A stretch of DNA of 64,000 nucleotides from Mallotus nudiflorus (GCA_947683625.1 CANTUR010000681.1:1-64000); one strand, 5' to 3'. Counted from the first letter of the stretch, positions 8,259 to 23,178 are shown. Program-made: numbers and translations. The notes: a model not told the origin generated them from the letters alone.

Positions 8259-11200
8259 TGTAATATCCCGTGTTTTTAAAAATATTTTTACACTGTACCG
8301 GGATATACAGTGTCAATAATTTTCATGCATTATACGATATTTTTATGAGTTGATATGTATTTTAAACCTATTTTAATTACTGTCTATTATTTTCAGTATT
8401 TTACGTAAAATTTTCCCGGGACTTTCATTTTCGGGGAAATTTCCACGTAAACAATGTATTATTAATTATTTTAAATGTATTTACGGATTTGCATGAACTC
8501 ATACATATTTTTAAATTATTAAATAAAGCTTGTGTGTGTATATTTATTTAATTAGGGTTTATTATTACCCTAATATTTTATTATTTATTTATTATTATTT
8601 GATTATTTTATTTATTATTAAATTATTAAAATTTATTATTTTATTATTATTTATTTATTAATATTTAATTATTTTAATTTATTTTATTTTTTTTCTTTTT
8701 TCTTTTTTCTTTTTCTTTTCCTTTTTCTTTCTTTTTCTTTTTCTTTCTCTTTCCTTTTTCTTTCTTTTTCTTTTTCTTCTTCTTCTTCTTCTTCCCGCGG
8801 GCGCCGACCACCACATTCTTCTCACCGCCGTTTCTCCCTCCTCCGGCCACCGTTTTCGACACCGCCGGTCTCTATCTTCTCCTTGAGCTCCGGTGAGTGT
8901 TATTCTAGCTTTGGTTTGAGCTAAAATGGTCTAGAATTGCTTAGGTTTTGAGTTGAAGTTTTCGGCCTCTTTTGGTTTTTGATTTTTTTGAGCTTCGATT
9001 TGGATGATTCATGGAAACTTCCTTGACAAATGTTGTTCCTGGTAGCTTAATCTTCATGTATGAATTTTTACAGAATTTTTGGAGGTTGTTTGGATTTTTG
9101 GGTATTTTTGAATATTTTAATATTATTTTCTAATTTTCGGAAATTAATTATTTAAATTATGAAATTGGAGTTTATGGTTGAATTAGGTGTTGAAATGAAT
9201 TATAGAAATTTATTTGGAATTTTTATGAATTTCTAAGTATTTATTTTTAATTATTGAAGTTTAGGTGATTTTGTAAAATTAAGTTAATTGTGTTTTAAAT
9301 TGAATGTAATTGGTTAATTGAGTTAAATTATTGGTATTATTGATAAATATGTTGAGAAAATTAATTTTGGATAATTGTATGATTTTTGGTGAATTTTTGA
9401 AGTAATTTAGGTATATATATATATATAGGGGTATTTTGGTAATTTTACCCTAAATTGTCAAAAAATGTAATTTAATTGGTTTTAATATTTATTTAAGGTA
9501 TAAAAATGATTTTTACAAAATATTTAGTATTTTAACTAATTAAAACTATTTTCCGGGAATTATTTTCAATTATATATTTAATATACGGTTTTTCTAATAA
9601 AATGAGTTTTAATCGATTTTTATAGTGTTTCAAGATTTATTATGTAATTTCTACGTATGAAATGTATTTTTATGATTTAAGGATATTTTTGGTATATTTG
9701 AATATATTCTGTGTTTGTGGACCCCGGTCGGTGGACTGTAGTTTGGAGTCCGACCGAGGGGTTGTGATTGATTGTGGTGTTTATTTTTGAAGTGTATTTT
9801 CTGTGCAGGGTCGGCTCTACTCTTTTGAGTAGAGAGATGTCCGTTTTACAGGGGAGGTTCTGCCGGATTTCCGGTAGAATTCTCGTAAAACGTGATATCC
9901 AGTCGAACCCTAATTTCCTATTCTGTGTTGAATACTCTAGATTTAATTCTAGGATTTCTGTTAGGGTTATTCTGATGTCGATTAATTATTTCTTGTTTAG
10001 TTGCACCGAGACCGAGGGTTAGTGGACCAGGCCCGTCGGACCCGTCTCGTGGAGCGCATTAGGTGAGTTACTATATTATATATATATGCTTAGGATGAAT
10101 GATTTAGAAAATGCATGTTTTATTTTGACTAAATATGCATAAATAACATGATTTATATTCAAGTATGTTTTTGGTATATTTTTGGTATATAATAAATTAT
10201 ATACATGTTTTGTTAATAAAATATATTTAAAATATTTTTAAATATATTTTTAGTTTAATTCATGATTTGATTGAATTCATTTGACATATATATACTCAAA
10301 ATATACCTGGTTTATGTTTGGTATATTTTCGGTATATATATGGTTTATATTGTTATTTCATTTATATCCATGCATCATTTATTTTTGTGAATGAATGTTT
10401 TATATTTAAGAATGAAGGATATCAATAGAACGTGCTACCTAGTGGGCAGCACTAGGACCGAGTACGTACCGGTACGCCTATAGCTTTAGGCTATGTTACT
10501 AACTATTTGTGGATATTGATTTGATATGATTATCGATATATGTGAGATGTGGTTTGTGGGTGTGATTGCTGGAGCTCGGTTGACCAAGTGTCTCGGGCCA
10601 ATCACACTGGCAGTCAGACTGCTGGAGCTCGGTTGACTTAGTGTCTCGGGGCTAGTCTACTGTCCATATGGATTAAGTGGATATATTTGGAATCAGTGAG
10701 CCTGTATGGCTAGAGTGTTGTTTAACACTATTTTTCTGAGGTTGTGATATTCTAGGGTTCTATATGATCCTTCATAAACTGGGATTTTTCAGTAAAATAT
10801 ATAAAAATGATTTTTCTGCATCTGTATGAACTTGCCTGTATATATACATATTACTCATATACTGTTGACTGTATGCATTATCACTTAGAGTGTATGTATA
10901 TATATTATAGTAATTCACTCAGTGAGGTCTGACTCCCCTCCGTTGACTATTTTTCAGGAGAGTCAACTTCCTCAGACCTCAGTAGCAGGTCGATACGCCG
11001 GATTTCTTCCGCCCCGGCTTCTTTATGTAAATTGTCTACTTGAGTCTTACTTATTTTATCTAGACACTGCAGTAGTTGTGAAATAAAGTATTGGATTTTA
11101 TGTACTTTATTTTAAAGAGATGTATTATGTTGAAACTGGATTTGTATAAAGATTATACATTTATGAGATTATATACATCTATGCGATGTGATGAGTTTTG

Positions 11201-11380
11201 AATTAAATCCAGTTGATATGGATGATATTGTAATATTTATGATTTTATTTTCCGCTGCATATTATATTTTTATGGTTATTATTGCATATTTATTTTATTT
11301 TTAGGCTTGCTACGGGTTCCGGATTCGAAAGAATTCCCGTTCCCTAGCGCCGGTCATGGCCCCTGTTTTGGGTCGTGACA
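8259..11380 (+). repeat. 3' LTR of element H
   Basis: This is the same length (3122 bp) as the 5' LTR and nearly identical. Differences I saw include one-base changes in C or G runs (for example near 9721 and 10597), a GT repeat step near 8532, and a few substitutions. It ends GGGTCGTGACA at 11380, then the target duplication aaaat. Confidence 0.95.
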
Positions 11381-12605
11381 AAAATATAGCAATTTAGTTA
11401 TTCAAACGCTAAAAATATTTATTTTACCGATAAATACATAAAAACCCTAACTTTAATAAAATATTATTAAAAATTGATAATTCTCAATAAATTCATAAAT
11501 ATTGACCAAAATACATTTTATAAATCCAAATTACATAATTAACCCTAAAACTCACTAAAAATCGATAAAAACTCATTTATTTAGAAAAATAGTATTTTAT
11601 ATATAATTTCAAAATAATTTACGAAAAATAGTTTTAATTAGTTAAAAATACTAAATAATTTGTAGAAATCATTTTTATACCTTAAATAACTAGTAAAACC
11701 AATTTAATTATATTTTTAGCCAATTTAGTGTCAAATTACCAAAATACCCCTAGTCTCGTAAATTCACTAAAATTAATAAAAAATTCACCAAAAATAGTAT
11801 AATTGCTCAAAATTAATTTTATTAACATATAATTCAATAATATCAATAAATATACTCAATTAACCAATTAATTTCACTAAAACACATAATTAACTTAATT
11901 TTTCCAAAATTACATAAACTAACTAAATTCCAAATAATTATATAAAATTCACAAAAATTAAAAATAAATTTCTAAAATTCATTTTAACACCTATAAACAC
12001 CATAAAACACAATTTCATAATTTAAGTAATTAATTTTCGAAAATTAGAAAATATTAATAAAATAATAAAAAATTCACAAAAATCAAAATAATTCCCAAAA
12101 ATTCCACAAAAATTCACAGATGTAGACTAACCTACTAGGATCAATTTTTGTTAAGGAAGATTGCATGAATCAACCAAATCAAAGCTCAAAAAAAAATAAA
12201 AAACCCAAAATGGCCGAAAATGTAAAATCGAAACCTAGGAAAATCTAGACCATTTCAAGTGAAACAAAGCTAGAAATGAACTCACTGGAGCTCAAGGAGA
12301 AGATAGAGACCTGTGGAGCTCGAAATGGTGGCCGAAAAGTGCTTGATCAACGGTGAGAGCAACTTTCGGCAACTCTTGGAAAATTTGGTCAAAACACGCC
12401 GGAGAAGGGAGCTTGGGGCGGCGAAAATGGCTGACAAGGGAGGTGGCACTCCGGGAGGCACACCGACGGGAAGAGGAAGGAGTTGCAGCGGCCGGAGGAG
12501 GAAGAAATCGATCGAGAGAGAGAGGGAGAGGATAATGGCAAAATGGTAATTATAATGAACTTTATTTTTTGATAATAATAATATATGTGTATATATATAT
12601 ATATA

Positions 12606-12795
12606 TCTCACATTATTATTTTAATATATAATTAACACACACAATAAATGTCCACCACACACTTTAATAATAATATATACACATATACATATATACATAT
12701 ATATACATATTTAATTAATTAACATAAAAACTATATAATTTAATTTAATGTAATTAAATAACCCTAATTTAACTTTAAATGCATGCACGAACATG

Positions 12796-12866
<71 letters not shown>

Positions 12867-13052
12867 ACATTATTATTTTAATATATAATTAACACACACA
12901 ATAAATGTCCACCACACACTTTAATAATAATATATACACATATACATATATATACATATTTAATTAATTAACATAAAAACTATATAATTTAATTTAATTT
13001 AATTAAATAACCCTAATTTAACTTTAAATGCATGCACGAACATGTATTTTAT
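12606..13052. repeat. Local duplication separated by an AT microsatellite (element G LTR)
   Basis: A stretch beginning TCTCACATTATTATTTTAAT occurs at 12606-12802 and again at 12863-13052, separated by about 60 bp of (AT)n. The other LTR of element G has only one copy (from about 17106), so the duplication arose after G inserted, perhaps by slippage at the AT run. Confidence 0.8.
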
Positions 13053-13316
13053 TTGACACTTTAAAATCACGCATGAGTTCATGCAAATTCATAAAACCAT
13101 TTAAAATAATTAATATTTAATTATTTACGTCTTAATTTTTTCAAAAATAAAATTTCGGGGAGAATTTTACGTAAAGGACTCAAAATAATTAAAAATAATT
13201 TAAAAAATGTCTTTAATAAATAACAAACTCATCAAATAATCATAAATATTTATAAAAATTATTAACACTGCATATTCCGATGCAGTTTAAAATTATTTAA
13301 AAACTCGGGATATTAC

Positions 13317-14176
13317 GAGAACCCAATCTAGTGACGTAGGTGGTGACTGCGAAATACTGGGCTCGCATCAAATCCTCAGCATATCTACCCAGCCAGAGGA
13401 ACTCTCGGGTGTACTCCTCAATAGATCGATCACCGCAAGAAATGCTAGTGAATCGAAGTCGATAACTCATGCAAAGCGGCTCTGGGCAGAATCTCCTCAT
13501 AAATCGCTCTCTGAACTGAGCCCAGGTCACTGTCATCACGTAAGGTTGAATCATTTGAATAAACCAGTCCAAGGCTGGTCCCTCAACAGACAACTCGATG
13601 ATCATGATCCGCTAGTACTCAGTGTGAGCAGTCCGAGTCCTAGTCTCAATTGCATGCAAAAAATCCAATGGATCAGACGTCCCATCAAAAGCGATCCTGC
13701 CAACTCTGGCATAAAACAGCGCTGCCTCAGGGTCAAACATATCCTGTTGATAGGCAGGCTGAACAGGCAGAACAACTAGAGGTACAGGAACATCCTCAAA
13801 CTCAGGCTCATCATCATGTATCTCTCTCTGCCTATGGCGACCTACCGCTCCTCGAGGTCTACCTCTGCCACGACCTTCACGTCTAACTGGCGGCTTAGGA
13901 GGTAAAACCTCATCCTGAAAGGACTCATCATCCTTGGCCTCAACGACCAGTGGAGCGACACGCGCTTACCTCCTCATTCTGAAAAGACAAACAAAATGAT
14001 TCAGACAAAATAGACAACGGAGGAATAACGCAGAAAACTAAAGCAAGGAATACTCATCAAAACATACGCGAACCTAATTACTGCAGTAGTTTCAAAAGAA
14101 AACACAACACTAAAAACTAAGGCCACAATTCACACAACTAAAGCCATGACATAGAACTCCGCTCTGATACCAACTT
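13317..14176 (-). pseudogene. gag remnant and leader of element G
   Basis: Only the leader with primer-binding site (14161-14172, minus strand) and the first part of gag remain. The start region (ATG at about 13985) meets a stop at 13976-13978, and another stop (TAG) lies at 13612-13614. The capsid core ALDWF and WAQFRERFMRRF reads from about 13605 down to 13320 and then runs straight into the LTR, one base inside its edge. The rest of gag and all of pol are deleted. Confidence 0.85.
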
Positions 14177-17100
14177 TGTCATGACCCAAAATAGGGGTCA
14201 TGACCGGCGCTAGGGAATGGGAATTCTTTCGAATCCGGAACCCGTAGCAAGCCTTAAAATAAATAAAACATGCAATAATAAATAACAACATAAATAAAAT
14301 ATTTTTGCAATGGAATAAATCTCATGAATAAAATAAGTATAATCCATTAACTCGTTTAAATAAACAAACTCATCCTCATATATAAATAATCTTTTAATAC
14401 AAATCCGAGTTCAAATCTTTATAATACATATCTCATACAACATAGTACATAAATATCCCAAGACTAACTACAACTACTGTAGTGTCTAGATTATAAAATA
14501 AAATCAAGTGAGCAGTTTACATAGTAAAGCCGGGGCAGAAGAAATCCGACGTATGGGTCCACTACTGAGGTCTGAAGACGTAGACTCTCTTGAAAAATAA
14601 TCAACGGAGGGGAGTCAGACCTCACTGAGTGAATTGTTATAATATATATACATGCATAGCTAAATGACAAATGCACACATTCAATAGTATATATAATAAA
14701 TATATATACAGGCAAAATCACACAGATGCAGCAAAACCATTTTATATAAATATTAAGAAATACATCCGTATAGGAAAGATCAAATAGAACCCTAGAAAAT
14801 CACAACCTCAAATAGTGTTAAACAACACCCTAGCCATACAGGCTCACTTATTCCAAATAATTTCGCTTGTTCATTTTGGACAGTAGACTGGCCCCGAGAC
14901 ACTTGGTCAATCGAGCTCCAACAGTCTGACTGTCAGTGTGATTGGCCCTGAGACACTTAGTCAACTGAGCTCCAGTAATCACACACTCAAATCACATCAC
15001 ACATCAAATAAATCAATCTGATCATAATCCACAAATAGGTTAGTATTAAAGCCTAAATGCTATCGGTGTACTAGTACATACTCGGTTCTAGTGCTGCCCA
15101 CTAGGTGGCACGTTCTATTGATGTCCTTCATTTAAATATAAAACATACATTCATAAAATCAATGATGCATAATATTAAATAAAATAACAACATAAACCAT
15201 ATCTATACTAGCAATATACCAAAAATAAACCAGGTATATTTCGAGTATATATACGTCAAATAAATTCAATTTAATTATAAAATAAACTATAAATATACTT
15301 AAAAACATTTTTATGTATAATTCAATAATAAAACATGCATTTAATTTAAAATAGACCAAAATATACCTAAGCATTTATTAAACCATTTATGTAGATATCA
15401 TACAAATAAAACATACATTTCTAAAACATGCAATCCTAATACAAGTATATATAGAATAACAACTCACTGTTATTGCACTCCTCGAGACGGGTCCGATGGG
15501 CCTGGTCCACTAGGCCTGGGTCTCGACGCAACTAAACAAACAAATGATAACACGACATTAGAATAAATCTATCAAAATTCTAAAGACTTGATCTAGAATC
15601 TTAGACGCAGAATTAGAATAAGAATTTGACCGGACATCACATTTTACGAGAATTTTATCAAAAATTCGGCAGAACCTCCCCTGTAAAATGGACATCTCTC
15701 TACTCAAAGAGTAGAGTTGGTCCTGCAATAAACACACTTCAAGAATAAACACAATTCACAACCCCTCAGTTGGACTCCAAACTACAATTTCACCGACCAA
15801 GGTCCGCATTTCACGAAATAATACAGAACACATGAAAAATATCAAAAATACCAAAAATGCCCTTCAATACTCAAAATATAGCAATTTAGATATTTAAACG
15901 CAAAAAAAATAATTATTTTACCGATAAATGCATAAAAACCCTAATTTTAATAAAATATTATTAAAAATTGGTAATTCTCAATAAATTCATAAATATTGAT
16001 CAAAATACATTTTATAAATCCAAATTACATAATTAACCCTAAAACTTACTAAAAATCAATAAAAACTCATTTATTTAAAAAAATCGTATATTATATATAA
16101 TTTGAAAATAATTTATGAAAAATAGTTTTAATCAATTAAAAATACTAAATCATTTTTAGAAATCATTTTTATACCTCAAATAACTATTAAAACCAATTAA
16201 ATTATATTTTTAGCCAATTCAGTGCCAAATTACCAAAATACCCCTAGTTATGTAAATTCCCTAAAATTAATAAAAAATTCACCAAAAATAGTATATTTAA
16301 TCAAAATTAAATTTCTCAACATATAATTCAATAATATCAATAAATATACTCAATTAACCAATTAATTTCAATAAAACACATAATTAACCTAATTTTCCCA
16401 AAATTACATAAACTAAATAAATTCAAAATAATTATATAAAATTCAAAAAAATTAAAATAAATTTCTAAAATGAATTTCAACACCTATAAAAACCATAAAA
16501 CAAAATTTCATAATTTAATTAATTAATTTTTCAAAGTTAGAAAGTATTAATAAAATAATTAAAATTTCACAAAAATCAAAATAATTCCCAAAAATTCCAA
16601 AAAAATTTACAGAGCTATATTAAGCTACTAGGATCAATGTTTGTGAAGGAAGTTTGCATGAATCAACCAAATCGAAGCTCAAAAAAAAATCAAAAACCCT
16701 AGTAGGTCGAAAATGATAAATCAAAACCTAGAGAAATCTAGACCATTTCAAGTGAAACAAAGCTTGGAAATGCACTCAACGGAGCTCAAGGAAGAGATAG
16801 AGACCGATGGGGCTCGAAACGGTGGCCGGAATCACGTCGATCGAAGCTAGGATCGATTTTTGGCTTCTCAGGTTTAACAACGTTCACTGCCACCAGAGAG
16901 GGTGGAAGAGGGTGGTTGAGCTGCTGGAAATGGTGGTGGCACACTGGAGGGCACAATGACAGTGAAGGAATGACGTGATCAGCGCTGGAAATGGGGAAGA
17001 AATCGATCGGAAGGAAGGAGAAGAGGGTGATGGCAAAATGGTAATTAATGTAAACTTTATTTTTGTTAATAATAATATATGTGTGTGTATATCTATATAT

Positions 17101-17565
17101 ATAGATATCTCACTTATATTATTTTAATATATAAATTTACACACACAATAAATGTCCACCACACACTTTAATAATAATATATACACATATACATATATAC
17201 ACATTTAATTAATTAATATTAAAACTATATAATATAATTTAATTTAATTAAATAAATCCTAATTTAATTTAAATGCATGTACGTATATGTATTTTATTTG
17301 ACACTTTAAAATCACGCATGAGCTCATTCAAATTCATAAATCCATTTTAAAAAAATTAATATTTAATTATTTACATTTTAATTTCCCCAAAAATAAAATT
17401 CTCGGGAAAATTTTACGTAAATGACTTAAAAATAGTTAAAAATAATAAAAATGACTTTAATAAACAACAAGCTAATTAAATAATCAAATACATATATATA
17501 TATAAATTATTAACACTGCATATCCCGATGCAGTTTAAAATTATCTAAAAATTTGGGATATTACA
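14177..17565 (-). repeat. 5' LTR of element G
   Basis: This is a 3389-bp reverse-oriented LTR, from TGTCATGACCC (14177) to GGGATATTACA (17565). The primer-binding site lies just outside its left end, which fixes it as the 5' LTR. It belongs to the same family but is more diverged than the others. It lacks the CCGGTAC wording in the terminal hairpin (arms ACTGCAT / ATGCAGT at 17515-17534). The following tttgc would be the target duplication, but its partner is outside the window. Confidence 0.9.
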
Positions 17566-17604
17566 TTTGCACAATTTTATTAACTATATATATAATTTAA
17601 TTAT
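17566..17604. other. 39-base host spacer between elements G and A
   Basis: This AT-rich sequence belongs to neither LTR. It ends in attat, the left target duplication of solo LTR A. It is the only non-retrotransposon DNA in the first 45.9 kb. Confidence 0.75.
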
Positions 17605-19860
17605 TGTAATATCCCGTGTTTTTAAAATATTTTTACACTGTACCGGGATATACAGTATTAATAATTTTTGTATATATATTACGATATTTTTACGAGTTGA
17701 TATTTATTTAAAACCTATTTTAATTATTGTGTCTTATTTACAGTGCTCTACGTAAAATTTTCCCGAGACTTACATTTTCGAGAAAATTTTCACGTAAATA
17801 ATTTATTATTAATTATTTTAAATATATTTTCGGACTTGCATGAACTCATACGTATTTTTAAATTACTAAATAGAGCCTATGTGTGTATATATTCATTTAA
17901 TTAGGGTTTAGTATTTTACCCTAATATTTTATTAATTAATTAATTATTTTATTGTTATTTAATTATTTTTAATTAATATTAAATTTTAAAATATTAAATA
18001 TTAAGTGTGTGGATGTAATTTTTTCAAATATTTTATTAAAATTATTTTTTTATTATTTTCTTTTTTTTTCTTTTTCTTTTTTCTTTTTCTTTTCTTTTCT
18101 TTTCTTTTCTTTTTCTTCTTCTTCTTCTTCTTCTCCTTCCTCGTGCCCGACCACTCCCTCACCACCAACCACCGCTGCAACTGTCGTTCCCCTACCGTCG
18201 GTGTGCCTCCCGGCTTGCCACCGTCGTTCCCAGCCGTTCCCCGCCGCCAGCAGCCTCCTTCCCCGGCGCCGGCGAGCTATTTTTCTTCTTTTGGTCGAAA
18301 TTCTTCTCCTCACCGTCGACCACGATTCCGGCCACCATTTTTGACACCGCCAGTCTCTATCTTCTCCTTGAGCTCTGGTGAGTCTGATTCTAGCTTTGGT
18401 TTGAGCTTAAATGGTCTTGATTTGCTTAGGTTTCGAATTTTCCAACTCGGCATATTAGGGTTTTTGATTTTTTTGAGCTTTGAATTGATTGATTCATGGA
18501 AACTCCCTTCACAAATTCTGATCCTAGTATCTTAATCTACATGTATGAATTTTTGTGGAATTTTTGGAGATTTTTTGGATTTTTGGGTATTTTTGAATAT
18601 TTTAATATTATTTTCTAATTTTCGGAAATTAATTATTTAAATTATGAAATTGTGTTTTATGGTTAAATTAGGTGTTTAAATGAATTATAGGAATTTATTT
18701 GGAATTTTTATGAATTTCTAAGTATTTATTTTGAATTATTTGAGTTTATGTAATTTTTGGAAAATAGGGTTAATTATGTTTTTAATTGAAATTAATTGGA
18801 TAATTGAATTTAATTATTAATATTATTGATAAATATGTTGAGAAAATTAATTTTGGATAATTTTATAATTTTTGGTGAATTTTTGAAGTAATTATAGTAT
18901 ATTTATATATATAAGGGCATTTTGGTAATTTTACCCTAAATTGGCCAAAAATGTAATTTAATTGGTTTTAATAGTTATTTAAAGTATAAAAATGATTTAT
19001 ACAAATTATTTGGTATTTTTAACTAATTAAAAATATTTTTCGTGTATTATTTTCAATTATATATATAATATACGGTTTTACTAATAAAATGAGTTTTTAT
19101 CGGTTTTTACAGTGTTTTAAGGTTAATCATGTAATTTCTACCTATAAAATGAATTTCTATGTTATAAGGATATTTTTGGTATTTCCTGAATTGTTTTGTG
19201 TTTGTGGACCCCGGTCGGTAGACTATAGTTTGGAGTCCGATCGAGGGGTTGTGGTGTTTATTTTCGAAGTATGTTTCTTTGCAGGGTCGGCTCTACTCTT
19301 TGAGTAGAGAGATGTCCATTTTACAGGGGAGGTTCTGTCAAATTTTTGATAGAATTCTCGTAAAACGTGATGTCCGGTCAAACCCTAATCTCAATTCTGT
19401 GTTTAATATTCTAGATCGAATTCTAGGATTTCTGTTAAGGTTATTCTGATTTCTGTCGTTATTATTTATTTAGTTGCACCGAGACCGAGGCCTAGTGGAC
19501 TAGGCCCGTCGGACCCATCTCGCGGAGCACACTAATTTGTGAGTTTCTATACTATATATATATGTTTTAGGATGCATGATTTAGAAATATATGTTTTATT
19601 TGGATTAAATATGCATAAATAATTTGATTATTTCTTAAGTTTATATTTAGTTTATTTTGGTTTATTTTTGGTACATAATAAATTGTATACATGTTTTGTT
19701 AATAAAATATATTTAAAATGTTTTTAAATATATTTCCAGCTTAATTTATAATTTGGTTGGATTTATTTGACGTATATATACTCGAAATATACCTGGTTTA
19801 CTTTTGGTATATTTTCGGTATATATATGGTTTATATTGTTATTTCATTTAAATTCATGCA

Positions 19861-22800
19861 TGTCACGACCCAAAACAGGGGCCATGACCGGCGCTAGGGA
19901 ACGGGAATTCTTTCGAATCCGGAACCCGTAGCAAGCCTAAAAATAAAACAAACATGCAATAATAATAATAATGATATCAAATGCAGCGAAAATAAAAAAA
20001 TCATAAATCAAATCATAAATATAATAATAACATTTTCATCACTGGATTTAAATCAAATCTCATCATATATATATAAAATCTTTCAGTACAAATCCAGTTT
20101 CAATATAATACATCTCTTTAAATAAAATACATGAAATCCCACATTTTAATTCACAACTACTGCAGTGTCTAGATTATAAAAATAAGACTCAAGTAAGCAG
20201 TTTACACAAAGAAGCCGGGGCGAAAGAAATTTGGCGTATCGGCCTGCTACTGAGGTCTGAAGATGTTGACTCTCCTGAAAAATTGTCAACGGAGGGGAGT
20301 CAGACCTCACTGAGTGAATTACTATAATATATATACATACACACTAAATGACAATGCATACAGTCAACAGTATATATCTAATATGTATATATACAGGCAA
20401 TACACACAGATGCAAGAAAATCATTTTATATGTTTTTATTAAAATCGTCATTTATGAAGGATCAAATAGAACCCTATGATATCGCAACCTCGGAAATAGT
20501 GTTAGACAACACTCTAGCCATACAGGCTCATTTAATCCAAATATAACCACTTAATCCATTTAGACAGTAGACTGGCCCCGAGACACTAAGTCAACCGAGC
20601 TCCAGCAGTCTGACTGCCAGTGTGATTGGCCCCGAGACACTTGGTCAACCGAGCTCCAGCAATCACACCTCCAAACCATATCTCACACATGTAATAATCA
20701 TATCCAATCAATATCCATAAATGGTTAGTAATATAGCCTACATGCTATAGGCGTACCGGTACGTACTCGGTCCTAGTGCTGCCCACTAGGTAGCACGTTC
20801 TATTGATATCCTTCATCATTTATAATATAAAACATTCATTCACAAAAATAAATGATGCATGAAGTTCAATAAAATATCAACATAAACCATATATATACTA
20901 GAAATATACCAAAGTAAACCAGGTACATTTCGAGTATATATACATCGAGTAATTCCAATACAATTACAAAATAAACTAAAATATACCAAAATATACATAA
21001 AAGCATTTTTTTAAGAATAATTTAGTTATACAACATGCATATAGTTGAAAATATACCAAAATATACCGAAAATAAACCTAAGTAATACTTAAATCATTTA
21101 TGCATATTTTATTAAAATAAAGCATACTTTTCTAAAACATGCATCCTAAAGTATATATATATATAGTATAGTAACTCACCCTAATGCGCTCCACGAGACG
21201 GGTCCGACGGGCCTGGTCCACTAGCCCTCGGTCTCGGTGCAACTAAACAAACAAATAACGATAGACATTAGAATAAACCTAACAGAAATCCTAGAATTCG
21301 ATCTAGAATATAAAACACATAATCGATATCAGGGTTCGATCGGATATCACGTTTTACGAGAATTCTATCAAAAATTCGATAGAACCTCCCCTGTAAAATG
21401 GACATCTATCTACTCAAAAGAGTAGAGCCGACCCTGCAAAGAAATACACTTCAAAAAACAAGCTCAACACTCAACCACAACCCCTCGGTCGGACTCCAGA
21501 CTACAGTCCATTGATCGGGGTCCACAAACACAGAACAATTTCAGAAATACCAAAAATACCCTCATCTCATAGAAATTCATTTTATAAGTAAAAATTACAT
21601 AATTAACCTTAAAACACTATAAAATCCGATAAAAACTCATTTTATTAGTAAAATCGTATATTATATATATAATTGAAAATAATTCACGAAAAATAGTTTT
21701 AATTAGTTAAAAATACTAAATAATTTATAGAAATCATTTTTATACCTTAAATAACTATTAAAACCAATTAAATTACATTTTTAACCAATTTTGTGTAAAA
21801 TTACCAAAATACCCCTATATATATAAATATACTAAAATTACTTCAAAAATTCACCAAAAATTATACAATTATCCAAAATTAATTTTCTCAACATATTTAT
21901 CAATAATATCAATAATTAAACTCAATTACCCAATTAAATTCAATTAAAAACACAATTAACCCTAATTTCCCAAATTTACATAAACTTCAATAATTCAAAA
22001 TAAATACATAGAAATTCATAAAAATTCCAAATAAATTCCTATAATTCATTTCAACACCCAATTTAACCATAAAACACAATTTCATAATTTAAATAATTAA
22101 TTTCGGAAAATTAGAAAATAATATTAAAATATTCAAAAATACCCAAAAATCCAAACAATCTCCAAAAATTCCACAAAAATTCATACATGTATATTAAGCT
22201 ACTAGGAACAACATTTGTGAAGGGATTTTTCATGAATCAATCAATTCAAAGCTCAAAAAAAATCAAAAACCCTAATGTGACCGAATTGAGTTTTAGCTCA
22301 AACCTCAAAATCCACTTGATTTCAGGCCGAAAGGAGCTTAGAATTGGAATCACCGGAGCTCAAGGAGTCGATGAAGACCGGCGGTGCACGAAATGGTGGT
22401 CGAAATCGTCGTCGACGGCAAGAAGCTGAACTTGTTGCCATGGCGGATTCCGGGCGATCCAGCGGGCTTCCGGCGGCCTGGTCACGTCGGAGGGGAAGAG
22501 GAAGGAAGGGGAAGAAGGTTGGCGGTAGTTGGTGGCGGCAGAGGGCGGTCCGACGTGCTGGAACGGGAGGCACAGTGACAGTAGACGATCGGGAGAGAAG
22601 AAGGAGAAGGGAGGGGCTAAACGGTAATTTTTCAATTCCTCTTGATTTTTAACTACATATATGTATATATATATAATTTATACTATATATTAAAATAATA
22701 TTAAATTACACACATTAAATATACACCACACACATAAAATTTAATATTTTAATAATTTATACTAAATAAAAATAATTAAATAACAATAAAACTAATAAAT

Positions 22801-23131
22801 AATTAATAAAATATTAGGGTAATATTAAACCCTAATTAAATAAATATTTACACACATAGGCTTTATTTAGTATTTTAAAAATACGTATGAGTTCATGCAA
22901 GTTCGAAAATATATTTGAAATAATTAATAATAAATTATTTACGTGAAAATTTTCCCGAAAATGCAAGTCCCGAGAAAATTTTACGTAAAGCACTGTAAAT
23001 AATGCACAATAATAAAAATAGGTTTTAAATACATCTTAACTCATAAAAATATCATAATATATATACACAAATTATTAACACTGCATATCCCGGTACAGTG
23101 TAAAAATATTTTAAAAATACGGGATATTACA
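19861..23131 (-). repeat. 3' LTR of element B
   Basis: This is 3271 bp, from TGTCACGACCC to GGGATATTACA, followed by the polypurine tract. The GC-rich island lies at about 22344-22620. Several frames are open there on both strands, but they are not shared with other copies, so I do not call genes. Confidence 0.93.
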
Positions 23132-23149
23132 GTCTTCCCCCCTTATAAG
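23132..23149 (-). other. Polypurine tract of element B
   Basis: On the minus strand this is a purine-rich tract with six G in a row, directly next to the 3' LTR, as in element H. Confidence 0.85.
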
Positions 23150-23178
23150 AATTTGTCCCCGAATTCCAGAAAACAGGA

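Larger units (their letters stand above)
124..11380 (+). mobile_element. Element H, complete-length Ty3/gypsy (Tekay/Del-type chromovirus) retrotransposon
   Basis: This element has two LTRs of 3122 bp each, a primer-binding site, gag, protease, reverse transcriptase, RNase H, integrase, a chromodomain-like tail and a purine tract, in canonical Ty3/gypsy order. It is flanked by a perfect 5-bp target duplication, aaaat (119-123 and 11381-11385). The LTRs begin TG and end CA. The two LTRs are nearly identical, which marks a recent insertion, and many of the differences I saw are single-base indels in short homopolymers. The coding region is broken by many similar one-base shifts and is not translatable as it stands. 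It is inserted in the 3' LTR of element G, in opposite orientation. Confidence 0.95.
1..13316 (-). mobile_element. Element G, 3' LTR (partial, interrupted by element H)
   Basis: This is a reverse-oriented LTR of the Tekay/Del-like family, cut by the window edge and split by element H plus its target duplication. Its two parts are 1-123 and 11386-13316. The two sides rejoin into a sequence matching the other LTR of the same element near 15750-15890, including the insertion point (tcaaaatatagcaattt). The LTR start, read on the minus strand, lies at 13316, but the expected first base is missing there and gag sequence follows directly. The part at 12606-13052 contains a local duplication. There is no credible gene in the AT-rich part; the GC-richer stretch 12290-12540 is the exon-like island common to all LTRs of the family. 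Confidence 0.85.

Noticed and set aside
22322..22652. Several overlapping Arg/Pro-rich frames in the GC-rich LTR island (also 18005-18535, 37692-37983, 41615-42056, 44598-45077)
   Set aside because: Open on both strands because the stretch is GC-rich; no frame is common to all copies.
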